A stretch of DNA of 64,000 nt, taken from NCBI RefSeq assembly GCF_015182285.1, contig NZ_PRDM01000001.1, positions 558,001 through 622,000 on the forward strand, written 5' to 3'. This stretch comes from Flavobacterium hungaricum (GTDB lineage: Bacteria > Bacteroidota > Bacteroidia > Flavobacteriales > Flavobacteriaceae). This document shows, piece by piece, positions 47,539 to 58,208 of the stretch. The translations under genes were made by a program, and so were the position numbers. The notes under the pieces are model-generated. The model was not told where the DNA came from, did no database searches, and saw nothing but the letters and a program-made list of their open reading frames with translations. Within the stretch, counting starts at the first letter, position 1; every line of letters starts with the position of its first letter.

Positions 47539-47593
47539 AATTTTTTAACTGAATTATAGTTTTAAATGTAAATTATAATTCTAACGATTAAAC

Positions 47594-50389
47594 TCATAAC
47601 TTATCTTTAAGATAAACTCCCGTAACAGACTCTTTTACTTTTACAATGTCCTCTGGAGTTCCCGAAGCTAGTAAATGCCCTCCATTTTCTCCGCCTTCTG
47701 GTCCTAAATCCAAAATCCAGTCGGCACATTTTATTAAATCGAGATTGTGTTCGATTACAATGATCGAATGCCCTTTTTCTATTAACGCATCAAATGAGGC
47801 CAATAGTTTTTTAATATCATGAAAATGAAGCCCCGTAGTAGGTTCGTCAAAAACAAATAAAGCTTTGTCTTTTGTTGCTCCTTTTACTAGAAAAGATGCC
47901 AATTTTATACGCTGTGCTTCTCCGCCCGAAAGAGTAGAAGAAGATTGTCCTAATTGTACATATCCTAAACCAACGTCTTGAAGAGGCTGTAATTTTTGCG
48001 TTATTTTTGTTTGTTTATTTTTTTCGAAAAAAGCAATCGCATCGTCAATCGTCATTGTCAAAATATCATTGATGTTTTGATTATCGAACATGATTTCTAA
48101 AATCTCTTTTTTGAATCGTTTGCCGCCACAGGTTTCACAAGGCAGTGAAACATCGGCCATAAAGACCATTTCGACGTTTATAGAGCCTTCTCCCTTGCAA
48201 GTTTCACAGCGTCCTCCGTCAACATTAAAAGAAAAATGTTTGGCCTGATAACCTCTTATTTTAGAGAGTTTTTCTTTAGCATATAGATCTCGGATATCAT
48301 CATACGCTTTGATGTACGTAACAGGATTTGAACGAGAACTTCTCCCGATCGGATTCTGGTCTACGTATTCGATATGTTTGATTTGCGAAAAAGAACCTTT
48401 TATATCAGTAAACTGACCTGCTTTTTCAGAAGCACTTTCCAGTTTTTTCTGCATGGCAGGAAACAAAATCTTTTTGATCAGAGTACTTTTACCACTTCCA
48501 GAAACGCCTGTAACAACGGTTAAAACGTCTAGAGGAAAAGTAACATCGATATTTTTTAGATTGTTTTCTCGCGCACCAATAATATCAATATGATTTTTGA
48601 ATTTTCTTCTCTTCTTTGGAACCGAAATTTCTAAATCGCCGTTTAAGTATTTCGCCGTTAAAGAATCTGATTGCAGGATTTCATCGTAAGTTCCCTGAGC
48701 CACCAAGTTTCCTCCAAAAGTTCCCGCTTCGGGCCCAATGTCAATAATCATATCTGCTGCTTTCATGATGTCTTCATCATGTTCAACAACAATCACTGTA
48801 TTGCCTAGATCACGAAGAGAAAGAAGTACTTTGATCAATCGTTCTGAATCTTTTGGGTGAAGTCCGATACTCGGCTCATCCAAAATGTACATAGAACCGA
48901 CCAAACTTGAGCCTAATGATGTTGCTAGATTTATACGCTGGGATTCTCCTCCAGAAAGTGTAGCCGAATTTCTGTTTAGTGTCAGATAATCTAAACCAAC
49001 TTCTGTTAAAAATGATAAACGGTTATTGATCTCGACCATCAAACGCTTCGCAATCTGCTGTTCGTAAACGTTTAGTTCAATATTTTTAAAGAAAGTAACC
49101 AAATGTTTGATTGGCAGATCAACCAAGTCAGAAACTGTTTTACCATTTATTTTGACATAAGAAGCTTCTTCACGCAGACGCTTGCCTTTGCAGACATGGC
49201 ATTTGGTTTTGCCTCTGTAACGTGATAACATGACACGGTTCTGAATCTTATAATTTTTTTCTTCTAATTCTCTAAAGAAATCATTTAAACCTTGAAAATA
49301 CTTATTTCCAGTCCAGATAATATCTTTTTGTTCCTCTGTAAGCTGAAAATAAGGTTTGTGTATTGGAAAATCAAATTTATAAGCGTGTTTTACCAATTCG
49401 TCTTTGTACCAGCTCATGCTGTCGCCGCGCCACGGATAAATGGCACTTTCAAAAACAGAAAGAGAAGTATTCGGTACCACTAAATCGGCATCTATACCAA
49501 TAATATTTCCGTAACCCTCGCAGGCAGGGCAGGCACCATAAGGATTATTAAAACTAAACAAATGAACGTTTGGTTCTAAGAATGTAATTCCGTCAAGCTC
49601 AAAATTATTAGAATACGAAAATCGTTTCTCTGCATTTAATTCCTGTAAATAACAAATCCCTTTTCCTTCAAAAAAAGCAGTTTGTACAGCATCTGCCAGA
49701 CGGTTATAAAATTCTTCTTCCTCTTTTACAACAATACGGTCAATAATCAATAAAATGTCTTTATTGTCTAATTGATGCATATCTGAAGCCGTAAAATCGT
49801 CTAGACGAATCATTTCGTTGTCGACCAGAATACGCGCAAAACCTTGTTGTAAAAGCACTTTTAATTTGTCTTCTAAAAGTCTTCCTTCTTCTAAATGAAT
49901 AGGAGCCAGTAAAAGCCATTTACTTTCTAACGGAAGCGTTTTAACATCGGCAACCACATCGGTAACAGTGTTTTTTTTAACTTCTTGTCCAGAAACAGGA
50001 GAATACGTACGTCCGATTCGGGCGTACAACAGTTTCATATAATCGTATATTTCTGTAGAAGTTCCAACCGTAGAACGTGCGTTGGTCGTATTTACCTTTT
50101 GCTCAATGGCAATTGCAGGAGCAATACCTTTAATATATTCTACTTTAGGTTTGTCTAAACGCCCCAAAAACTGTCGTGCGTACGATGACAGACTTTCGAC
50201 ATAACGTCTTTGTCCTTCGGCATATAAAGTGTCAAAAGCTAAACTCGATTTTCCGGATCCAGAAAGGCCGGTAATAACAACAAGTTTGTTTCTAGGAATG
50301 GCAACATCTACATTTTTTAAATTATGTACCTGTGCACCTTTGATGATAATATTTGATTTTGGGTCTAGTGTAGAAAGATCAATCTGCAT
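47594..50389 (-). CDS. uvrA: Excinuclease ABC subunit A
   Basis: A 931-residue DNA-damage recognition ATPase. It has two ABC modules with Walker A ITGLSGSGKSSLAFD and VTGVSGSGKSTLIKK, two LSGGE signatures (ATLSGGESQRINLA; STLSGGEAQRIKLA), and Zn-binding pairs CHVCKGKRL and CETCKGEG/CETCGGKRF. The length is normal. The ATG at 50389 is chosen because a TACTTTTG box at 50415-50408 (minus strand) leaves the alternative start at 50401 too close to the transcription start. It is a single gene and complete. Confidence 0.97.
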   Translation of the reverse strand: MQIDLSTLDPKSNIIIKGAQVHNLKNVDVAIPRNKLVVITGLSGSGKSSLAFDTLYAEGQRRYVESLSSYARQFLGRLDKPKVEYIKGIAPAIAIEQKVNTTNARSTVGTSTEIYDYMKLLYARIGRTYSPVSGQEVKKNTVTDVVADVKTLPLESKWLLLAPIHLEEGRLLEDKLKVLLQQGFARILVDNEMIRLDDFTASDMHQLDNKDILLIIDRIVVKEEEEFYNRLADAVQTAFFEGKGICYLQELNAEKRFSYSNNFELDGITFLEPNVHLFSFNNPYGACPACEGYGNIIGIDADLVVPNTSLSVFESAIYPWRGDSMSWYKDELVKHAYKFDFPIHKPYFQLTEEQKDIIWTGNKYFQGLNDFFRELEEKNYKIQNRVMLSRYRGKTKCHVCKGKRLREEASYVKINGKTVSDLVDLPIKHLVTFFKNIELNVYEQQIAKRLMVEINNRLSFLTEVGLDYLTLNRNSATLSGGESQRINLATSLGSSLVGSMYILDEPSIGLHPKDSERLIKVLLSLRDLGNTVIVVEHDEDIMKAADMIIDIGPEAGTFGGNLVAQGTYDEILQSDSLTAKYLNGDLEISVPKKRRKFKNHIDIIGARENNLKNIDVTFPLDVLTVVTGVSGSGKSTLIKKILFPAMQKKLESASEKAGQFTDIKGSFSQIKHIEYVDQNPIGRSSRSNPVTYIKAYDDIRDLYAKEKLSKIRGYQAKHFSFNVDGGRCETCKGEGSINVEMVFMADVSLPCETCGGKRFKKEILEIMFDNQNINDILTMTIDDAIAFFEKNKQTKITQKLQPLQDVGLGYVQLGQSSSTLSGGEAQRIKLASFLVKGATKDKALFVFDEPTTGLHFHDIKKLLASFDALIEKGHSIIVIEHNLDLIKCADWILDLGPEGGENGGHLLASGTPEDIVKVKESVTGVYLKDKL

Positions 50390-50581
50390 ACAAAAAGTCA
50401 ATTTTTACAAAAGTAATCAATTTTGAATTGAGTTATGTTAAGTAAAATGTTCCAAATTTTAACTAAATGCATGGTAAATCAGGTTGTTTCAATCCGTATT
50501 TTTTTATTAAAAACGCATCGTATCTTCATAAATTAAGCTATTTTAGAACTGTATTTACTAATAAACTAACCTTGAACCAAT

Positions 50582-53383
50582 TTGAAAACTAAACTTTCTA
50601 TACTGTTCTGCTTATTTTGTTTTGTTGTTTCTTCACAGGAATTTCCGCCGATAATTAAATACGCATCTGCTGTTTACGGGGCAGGAAACCAGAATTGGAT
50701 GGTGTCTCAGGACGAGCATAATTATTTATATTTTGCAAATGACGAAGGGCTTTTAGAATTTAACGGTACCAATTGGGAACTTTATCCAGCACCTAACGAA
50801 ACTATTATCCGATCGGTAAAAGTAATTGGAGAAAAGATTTATACAGGCTGCTACATGAATTTTGGCTATTGGGTACGACAATCCAACGGCAAATTGAAGT
50901 ATACGTCGCTTAGTGATACCATAAAAAACAAAATTTTAGACGACGAACAGTTTTGGAACATTCTAAAATACGATCATTGGGTGTTGTTTCAATCCTTAAA
51001 CCGGATTTTTATTTACGATACCAAAACAAAAAAGTTTACCATTATAGCTCCTAAAAATGGCGTTGTAAAATCGTTTGCAACAAAAAACGCGATTTATTTT
51101 CAGACCATAAAAGAAGGGCTTTTTGAAATCGAAAGCGGGAAAGCAAAATTAATTTCAGACCATCCGACGCTCAAAAAGTTTACAATAGTCAATATGTTTC
51201 CGATGAATGATAAGCTTTTGATTCAGACACAGCTGGACGGAATATACATGCTTTCGGGAACTAATTTAACTCCATTTAAGACCGAAGTTGATACTGCTCT
51301 TAAATCGAGTTTTGTTTACAGCAGTCAAATGCTTGAGGACGGAAGTTTTGCCTTGGGAACAGTTTCTAACGGCGTTTTTATTTTAAATGCCGACGGAAAA
51401 CTTAAATATCATATTTCGCAGAGTAAAGGATTGAGTAATAACACCGTTTTGTCTCTTTTTGAAGATAAAGACCAAAACCTGTGGGCAGGATTGGATAACG
51501 GCATCAATTGTATCAACGTGCAGTCGCCTGTTCATAGTTTTACAGACGATTCTGGCGTATTGGGAACTGTTTATGCGTCTGCTGTTTTTAACGATATGCT
51601 TTATATAGGAACCAATCAAGGTTTGTTTTGCAGAAAACAGAATAGTAATGAGGAGTTTAAATTTATAAATGGTACAAAAGGGCAGGTGTGGTCTTTGTTT
51701 GTATATGATAATACTATTTTCTGCGGTCATGATTCTGGGACTTTTGTGATAAACGGCGAAACTGCCAAAAGTATTTTTTCGAGTTCTGGAACTTGGAAGT
51801 TTGAACCTGTTCCGAATTCTGAAAATAAATTGCTTCAGGGAAATTATTACGGACTTTCGGTTTTAGAAAAAATAAACGGGCAGTGGGTTTTTAAAAACAA
51901 AATAGCTGGTTTCGAGTATTCGTCTCGTTTTTTTGAAATCGGTGATCATTTAGAGGTTTATGTAAGCCACGAATACAAAGGAATTTTCAGATTAAAACTA
52001 GATCAGGAACTAAGAAAAACATCAGGATTTTTTACTTACAAATCGCCCCAAAAGGGAAACAATGCCAGTCTTACAAAGTTTAACCAATCAATTTATTATG
52101 CATACAAAGGCGGTATTTTTAAACTCAACAGAAAAACCAGACAGTTTGAGAAAGACAGTGTTTTGAGTTCTATTTTTGAAAAAGACGAATACACTTCGGG
52201 TAAATTAATCGTTGACAATTCTAATAAAATCTGGCTGTTTTCTAAAAACTACATTCATTATTTTTCTGCCAGTAAATTAAGCAGTCAATTAAAACAAAAT
52301 ATTATTCCGATTCCCGCTTCGCTAACCAATTCGATGCTGGGATATGAAAATATTACACAGATATCAAAATCAATCTATTTAATAGGAACAACAGATGGTT
52401 ATTATACCTTAAACATTGATGATTTAAGTTTTAAGAACTACAGCGTTTTTATTACCGATATTGGAGTTAACAAACAAAACGAAAATTTAAAAAATGTTCC
52501 GTTACCTTCTGAAGGTGATTTTTCGTCAAGCGAAAACAACATTACATTTAACTACACCGTTCCAGAATACAATAAATACATTAATTCGGAATACCAATAT
52601 CTGTTGGAAGGATTTCAGAACGAATGGAGCGAATGGAGCACTAAAGCCACTATTAATTTTAAAAACCTGCCGCCGGGACAATACACTTTTAAAGTAAGAG
52701 CAAAATATGCCAATACTATTTTGGAAAATACAGCCGTGTATACTTTTGTAATTCAGAAGCCGTGGTATTTGACGCATCTTGCGTGGTTTATTTATATTTT
52801 ACTAATGCTCACAGCAGGTTATTTTATTAATAAAGCCTATCAGAATTTTTACCGCAAACAAGAAGCAAAATTGATTGAAGAGAATAATCTGCTGCTCGAA
52901 ATTCAGGAACTGGAAAATGAACAGCTGTTGATGAAACTTCGAAACGAACAATTGTCACAAGATGTTGATAATAAAAATCGGGAACTGGCAGTTTCGACAA
53001 TGAGTCTTCACAGTAAAAACGAACTGCTGGCTTTCATCAAAGAAGATTTAAAGAAAACGACTCCCGATGATAATAAAAACATCAAATCGGTTATTAGAAC
53101 CATAAACGATAACATCACAGAAGAAGATTCCTGGAAGGTTTTTAAAGAAGCATTTGATAATGCCGATAAAGATTTTTTGAAACGAATTAAACAGCTGCAT
53201 CCGCTTTTAACGCCAAACGATCTTCGTCTTTGTGCTTATCTCAGATTAAACCTTTCGTCCAAAGAAATTGCGCCGCTCTTTAACATTTCTGTAAGAAGCG
53301 TAGAAATAAAAAGGTATCGTTTGCGTAAAAAAATGGATTTGAAGCACGAAATCGGTTTAGTTGAATATATTTTGGCTGTATAG
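50582..53383 (+). CDS. Membrane-spanning propeller/Y_Y_Y regulator with LuxR-type HTH
   Basis: A 933-residue protein: signal peptide (to about 20), beta-propeller repeats over about 30-640 (VLSLFEDKDQNLWAGLDNGI is a typical Reg_prop unit), a Y_Y_Y domain about 655-725 (YQYLLEGFQNEWSEWS, FKNLPPGQYTFKVRAKY), one helix near 735, a coiled coil about 755-815, and a C-terminal LuxR/GerE HTH (LTPNDLRLCAYLRLNLSSKEIAPLFNISVRSVEIKRYRLRKKM). There is no histidine kinase or receiver, so the periplasmic sensor is joined directly to DNA binding. It lies just upstream of the SusC/SusD genes and most likely controls them in response to oligosaccharide. The start is TTG at 50582. Confidence 0.87.
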   Translation: MKTKLSILFCLFCFVVSSQEFPPIIKYASAVYGAGNQNWMVSQDEHNYLYFANDEGLLEFNGTNWELYPAPNETIIRSVKVIGEKIYTGCYMNFGYWVRQSNGKLKYTSLSDTIKNKILDDEQFWNILKYDHWVLFQSLNRIFIYDTKTKKFTIIAPKNGVVKSFATKNAIYFQTIKEGLFEIESGKAKLISDHPTLKKFTIVNMFPMNDKLLIQTQLDGIYMLSGTNLTPFKTEVDTALKSSFVYSSQMLEDGSFALGTVSNGVFILNADGKLKYHISQSKGLSNNTVLSLFEDKDQNLWAGLDNGINCINVQSPVHSFTDDSGVLGTVYASAVFNDMLYIGTNQGLFCRKQNSNEEFKFINGTKGQVWSLFVYDNTIFCGHDSGTFVINGETAKSIFSSSGTWKFEPVPNSENKLLQGNYYGLSVLEKINGQWVFKNKIAGFEYSSRFFEIGDHLEVYVSHEYKGIFRLKLDQELRKTSGFFTYKSPQKGNNASLTKFNQSIYYAYKGGIFKLNRKTRQFEKDSVLSSIFEKDEYTSGKLIVDNSNKIWLFSKNYIHYFSASKLSSQLKQNIIPIPASLTNSMLGYENITQISKSIYLIGTTDGYYTLNIDDLSFKNYSVFITDIGVNKQNENLKNVPLPSEGDFSSSENNITFNYTVPEYNKYINSEYQYLLEGFQNEWSEWSTKATINFKNLPPGQYTFKVRAKYANTILENTAVYTFVIQKPWYLTHLAWFIYILLMLTAGYFINKAYQNFYRKQEAKLIEENNLLLEIQELENEQLLMKLRNEQLSQDVDNKNRELAVSTMSLHSKNELLAFIKEDLKKTTPDDNKNIKSVIRTINDNITEEDSWKVFKEAFDNADKDFLKRIKQLHPLLTPNDLRLCAYLRLNLSSKEIAPLFNISVRSVEIKRYRLRKKMDLKHEIGLVEYILAV

Positions 53384-53625
53384 CTGCTTAAAAAAGCCAT
53401 CAAAAAAACTATACATTACCTCAACATGACGGTTTTTAAAGGTGTTCTGGTCTAAAAGTGTTAATAAAATTAACATTTGTAATTTATCGTATTTAAAGGC
53501 ATTTTTTTATGATATATTGAATTTTGACAGGTATTTTTTGGCATGTATGTTTTTTGTTGAGGTTAATTTTATAGGATTCTAAAACAGAACAAATAAATTT
53601 AGACTTCAATAAAAACTAACTAATT

Positions 53626-56600
53626 ATGAAATCCAAATTATTACTAACAGTACTGTTACTGTTTACATCTTTTGCCTTTGCGCAGAATCTGGATGTTACA
53701 GGAACAGTATTAGATGCGTCAGGATTATCGTTGCCAGGCGTAAATGTAAAAGTTAAAAATTCGTCGAAAAGCACAACCACTGACTTTGACGGAACTTTTA
53801 AATTAACAGACGTTCCAAAAGGAACCACAATCGTATTAAGTTATATCGGTTTTAGAACGCAGGAAGTTGTCGTTTCTGGAACCAAAGTAACAGTTAAGCT
53901 GACTGATGATGCCAAATCGCTTGATGAAGTAGTGGTAATTGGTTACGGAAGCCAGAAAAAAAGAGAAGTTACCGGTGCAGTTGCCGTGCTGGATAGTAAA
54001 ACCATTGATCTCTTGAAACCAGCAAGAATCGAACAGGCTTTACAAGGAACTATTGCAGGGGTAAACGTTACCACACAATCAGGTGCGCCGGGTGCGCCTT
54101 TGGATATTCGTATTCGTGGGATAGCTACAAATGGTGAAAATAAACCAACGGTTATTGTTGACGGTTATGTGGGAGATTTAGGAATTTTGAATCCTAATGA
54201 TATAGAAAGTATCACCGTTCTTAAAGATGCTCAGGCGGCTATTTACGGAACAATTGGAGCAAACGGAATCATTTTGGTTACCACCAAAATGGGAAAAAAG
54301 AATTCTAAAACCAGAGTTTCATTCAACAGCTATGCCGGTTTTCAGGAAACTTCTAGAAAACTGCCTACTTTAAACGCTACAGAATATGCTCTTTTATTAA
54401 ACGAAAGTTATGCAAACGGCGGTCGAGCACTGCCTTATCCTAACGTAAGTAATTTAGGAAAAGGAACCAACTGGCAGGACGAAGTTTTTCAGATGGCACC
54501 CATTATCAATAATGATTTGACCATTTCTGGAGGTTCAGAAAAAATTACTTATTCGGTGAGTGGTTCGCATTTGGATCAAGAAGGAATTGTTGGAGGCGAC
54601 AAATCGGGTTATTTAAGAAATACAGCCAGAATTGCCCTTGGAGTAGATTTAAGTGATAAATTCAAATTAAAAACAAATGTTATTTACACCTATTTTACTC
54701 GAAATACGTTAAACGAAAATGGGTTAGGTTCTGTTCTTTTTAATGCTTTAAATGTACCCGCAACTTTACAGCCTTATGATGAAAACGGAAATTACAGTCT
54801 GGTTCCAAGCACAACAGGGTTAGGAACAGAAATTATAAATCCACTGGCACAAATAGCCAATACTTATAACGATTATAATTATAAAAAACTCAACGGTAAC
54901 TTTGGTTTAGATTATAAAATCTTCAAAGGATTTACACTTTCAGGTGCTATTGGTTTTAATACTGCAAACAGCGAATCTAAAGATTTTGCAAAACAGATCA
55001 GCTACGGCGGAAAAGTGTTTGATGTTCAGAGAAGTTCGGTTACACAGAGAGCGGTAAATGACAATGATTATTCATTTGATCTTTTTGCAACTTACAATAC
55101 TAAAATTGCAGACCGCCACAACATTACAGGAACTTTAGGAACGACTATTTACAAACAATGGGGTAACGGACTTACCGCAACCGGATTTGATGTGCCTAAT
55201 AACACTTGGGAAAATGCGGATATTTCGTTGACAAAAGGAATTTCAGAAACGCTGACTAACAGCTCTTATGTATACGATCAAAGAAGACTTTCTTATTTTG
55301 GAAGATTGCAATATGATTATAAAGGAAAATACCTGCTTTCTGCCATGATAAGACGTGATGCTTCTACAAGGTTCGGTCCAGGAAACAAAGTAGGTTGTTT
55401 CCCTTCGTTTACCGCAGGATGGGTAGTTTCTGATGAAAATTTCTTCGGCGAACCTAAATTCATTAATTTCTTAAAATTCAGAGCAAGTTACGGTACTTTA
55501 GGAAACGACCAGATTCCTAATTACGGTTATTTAGGTTTGCTTAATGGAGAAGCAACGTATGTTTTTAACGGAACATTGGGCAATGGTACCGCAATGGGAC
55601 AAGTGCCAAATCCTGATTTAAAATGGGAAGAAGCTCAGAAATTTGATGTTGGTTTGGACTTAAAATTATTCAACGATAAAGTTTCTGTTGTAGCCGATTA
55701 TTTTATCGATACCCGAAAAGATTTATTGATCCCGAATATTCCAGTTTCAGGTATCAATGGTACAGGAGCGCCTGGAGCAAGTGCACCCACATTAAATGCT
55801 GGTACAGTAAAAAATTCTGGTTTTGAATTTGCTATTGATTATAAAGAAAAATTATCAGACTCTTTTACAATGACATTAGGTTACAATGTTACGTTCCTTA
55901 AAAATGAAGTTACAGAGGTTAACAACGGAACAGGTTTTATAGAAGGAGGAGCTTTTGGAGTAGGACAGCCCTCTCCTTCAAGAATGGAAGTCGGTAAACC
56001 AATTGGATATTTTTACGGATATAAAACAGACGGAATTTTTCAAAATCAGGCAGAAATTGATGCACATCCTTCTCAAATCGCATTGGGAGCAAACGCATCA
56101 CCTGGAGATATTCGTTACAAAGATGTCAATAATGATGGTGTAATCAATACTAACGACAGAACAGATATCGGAAAACCAATTCCAGATGCTACAATGGGTT
56201 TTAATTTACAATTAACTTATAAAGCTGTTGATTTTGCAGTGTTCACATTTGCTTCTATCGGAAATGATATGGCGCGCAACTACGAGCGAACACTTTCTGA
56301 TGCCAACCGTTTAGATTATGTTTTAGACCGATGGACAGGTGCAGGAACTTCAAATTCTACACCGAGAGTTACTACAGGAGCAACTGCCAATAATGTTTTC
56401 TCAGATTATTTTATTGAAGATGCCTCTTATGTTAGAATTCAAAATGTTCAATTAGGATATACGCTTAACCCAAATATTTCGCAAAAAGCAGGTATTACAA
56501 AATTGAGACTTTATGCACAGGTAAACAACCTTTACACTTTTACAAAATACAAAGGTTTTGATCCAGGTGCTTCATTCGGACCAGGAAATAGAGATAATGT

Positions 56601-56688
56601 TTCTCAATCTCCTATTGGTGCAGGAATTGACTACGGTTTCTATCCAATCCCAAGAACATATTTGCTGGGCTTAAACATTAATTTTTAA
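53626..56688 (+). CDS. SusC-like TonB-dependent transporter
   Basis: A 1020-residue outer-membrane importer for oligosaccharides. All parts are present in order: signal peptide (to SFAFAQ), regulatory-like domain about 24-95 (VTGTVLDASGLSLPGVNVKVK), Ton-box/plug from about 100 (LDEVVVIGYGSQKKREVTGAV, IRIRGIATNG, ITVLKDAQAAIYGTIGANGIILVTTK), then a 22-strand barrel to TYLLGLNINF. It is a useful contrast with the plug-less receptor at 9124. SusD follows 11 bases later. Confidence 0.95.
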   Translation: MKSKLLLTVLLLFTSFAFAQNLDVTGTVLDASGLSLPGVNVKVKNSSKSTTTDFDGTFKLTDVPKGTTIVLSYIGFRTQEVVVSGTKVTVKLTDDAKSLDEVVVIGYGSQKKREVTGAVAVLDSKTIDLLKPARIEQALQGTIAGVNVTTQSGAPGAPLDIRIRGIATNGENKPTVIVDGYVGDLGILNPNDIESITVLKDAQAAIYGTIGANGIILVTTKMGKKNSKTRVSFNSYAGFQETSRKLPTLNATEYALLLNESYANGGRALPYPNVSNLGKGTNWQDEVFQMAPIINNDLTISGGSEKITYSVSGSHLDQEGIVGGDKSGYLRNTARIALGVDLSDKFKLKTNVIYTYFTRNTLNENGLGSVLFNALNVPATLQPYDENGNYSLVPSTTGLGTEIINPLAQIANTYNDYNYKKLNGNFGLDYKIFKGFTLSGAIGFNTANSESKDFAKQISYGGKVFDVQRSSVTQRAVNDNDYSFDLFATYNTKIADRHNITGTLGTTIYKQWGNGLTATGFDVPNNTWENADISLTKGISETLTNSSYVYDQRRLSYFGRLQYDYKGKYLLSAMIRRDASTRFGPGNKVGCFPSFTAGWVVSDENFFGEPKFINFLKFRASYGTLGNDQIPNYGYLGLLNGEATYVFNGTLGNGTAMGQVPNPDLKWEEAQKFDVGLDLKLFNDKVSVVADYFIDTRKDLLIPNIPVSGINGTGAPGASAPTLNAGTVKNSGFEFAIDYKEKLSDSFTMTLGYNVTFLKNEVTEVNNGTGFIEGGAFGVGQPSPSRMEVGKPIGYFYGYKTDGIFQNQAEIDAHPSQIALGANASPGDIRYKDVNNDGVINTNDRTDIGKPIPDATMGFNLQLTYKAVDFAVFTFASIGNDMARNYERTLSDANRLDYVLDRWTGAGTSNSTPRVTTGATANNVFSDYFIEDASYVRIQNVQLGYTLNPNISQKAGITKLRLYAQVNNLYTFTKYKGFDPGASFGPGNRDNVSQSPIGAGIDYGFYPIPRTYLLGLNINF

Positions 56689-56699
56689 TTTGAGTTAAA

Positions 56700-58196
56700 A
56701 TGAAAAAATATTTCTTTACAACCATTATAACACTGACTCTATTCTCGACATTAAGTTCTTGTTCGGATGAGTTCGTGGACCCAAAACCAGAATATTCTAT
56801 AGATTCTGAAAATTATTTCAATTCTAAAGAAGAATACGATAACGCCTTGATTGCAGCTTATGATTTATTACAAGCTACTTATGTAAATGTATTATTAGGC
56901 GAAATCGCATCAGACAATACCTTATGCGGCGGCGAAAGCCCGACAGACGTTATTGGTTTTCAACAGATCGATGATATGATTCATACACCCGTAAACAGCA
57001 ATCTAAGAGATGTCTGGAATTGGATGTTTGCAGGAGTTCAAAGAGCAAATTATATTCTTGAATTTAAGGATAAAACAGATTTTCCAGGGAAAAACCAAGT
57101 TATTGCCGAAGCTCGTTTTTTAAGAGCTTATTATCAGTTTGAGTTAGTAAAATGGTTTGGCGGTATCCCGATGAAAGGAGATGCGAGATTTAAAATTGGA
57201 GATGAAAAAATTATCGGACGCGCTTCTGTTGCAGAAGTTTACGCTTCAATAGAAGCAGATTTAACGTTTGCCGCTGCTAATTTGGCTCCAAATGCATCTC
57301 AAACAGGAAGAGTTACAAAAGGTGCTGCTCAGGCATTACTAGGAAAAGCCTATTTATATCAAGGTAAATTTTCTCAAGCCGCAACAGCTCTTGATGCTGT
57401 TATTACTTCAGGAAAATATACTTTGGTAACAGATTATAATGCCATGTTTGAAGCAGAAGGCGAAAACGGAACCGAATCTGTTTTTGAAGTGCAATACACC
57501 GATATTGAAGGGGCTGGTTTTGGATGTCTTCAATGTAGTGAAGGAAACGTAGCAGTGGGTTTTAACGGAGTTAGAAATTATTCCGGACCTCTTTTCTCTT
57601 CTGGATATAGTTTCAATCTTCCGACACAAGAAGCCTCAAATGCCTTTGAAGCGGGAGATAAACGTAAAGATGTTGCAATTTTAGATATCAATGCATGGGC
57701 TTTGGCAAACGCTTCTTTTGACAACGGAAACGGAATCACCTTTGGTAAAGGAAATGAAGATACAGGGTTCTTTAACAGAAAATACCTTCCGAGAAAAAGA
57801 AGCGCTACCTCACAAGGAGATTTAAATTTAACCAATCCGAACAATTACAGAGCCATTCGCTATGCCGATGTTCTATTAATGGCAGCAGAAGCTTACAGCA
57901 GAGGAGGAATTAATGATGCTAAAGCAAAAGAATATCTCAATCAAGTAAGAAGACGTGCTTTTGGAGATAATACACATGATATTACAACTGGCGGCGCACA
58001 GTTAACAGAAGATATTTTAACAGAAAGAAGAGTAGAGCTTTTAGGAGAAGGACATCGTTTCTTTGATTTAGTAAGAACTGGAAAAGCAGCAGGAAAAATT
58101 CCAGGTTTTAAAGCAAACAAAAACGAATTATTTCCGCTTCCTATAGAAGAAATTCAATTTGCTAACGGAAACTGGTCACAAAATCCTGGCTACTAA
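56700..58196 (+). CDS. SusD-like glycan-binding lipoprotein
   Basis: A 498-residue surface lipoprotein (TLSSCSDEF, Cys21), partner lid of the SusC barrel. SusD features: TPR-like helices (KGAAQALLGKAYLYQGKFSQAATALDAVI), the RFLRAYYQFELVKWFGGIP region, YRAIRYADVLLMAAEAYSRGG, LNQVRRRA, and the C-terminal LTERRVELLGEGHRFFDLVRTGKA followed by LFPLPIEEI. It is complete and in an operon. Confidence 0.95.
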   Translation: MKKYFFTTIITLTLFSTLSSCSDEFVDPKPEYSIDSENYFNSKEEYDNALIAAYDLLQATYVNVLLGEIASDNTLCGGESPTDVIGFQQIDDMIHTPVNSNLRDVWNWMFAGVQRANYILEFKDKTDFPGKNQVIAEARFLRAYYQFELVKWFGGIPMKGDARFKIGDEKIIGRASVAEVYASIEADLTFAAANLAPNASQTGRVTKGAAQALLGKAYLYQGKFSQAATALDAVITSGKYTLVTDYNAMFEAEGENGTESVFEVQYTDIEGAGFGCLQCSEGNVAVGFNGVRNYSGPLFSSGYSFNLPTQEASNAFEAGDKRKDVAILDINAWALANASFDNGNGITFGKGNEDTGFFNRKYLPRKRSATSQGDLNLTNPNNYRAIRYADVLLMAAEAYSRGGINDAKAKEYLNQVRRRAFGDNTHDITTGGAQLTEDILTERRVELLGEGHRFFDLVRTGKAAGKIPGFKANKNELFPLPIEEIQFANGNWSQNPGY

Positions 58197-58208
58197 AAAA
58201 CATCAATC

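Noticed and set aside
53384..53625. TAnnTTTG promoter before the SusC gene
   Set aside because: Only off-register versions (three bases between TA and TTTG) are present, so I do not call a promoter here; the LuxR-type regulator may use a weak one.
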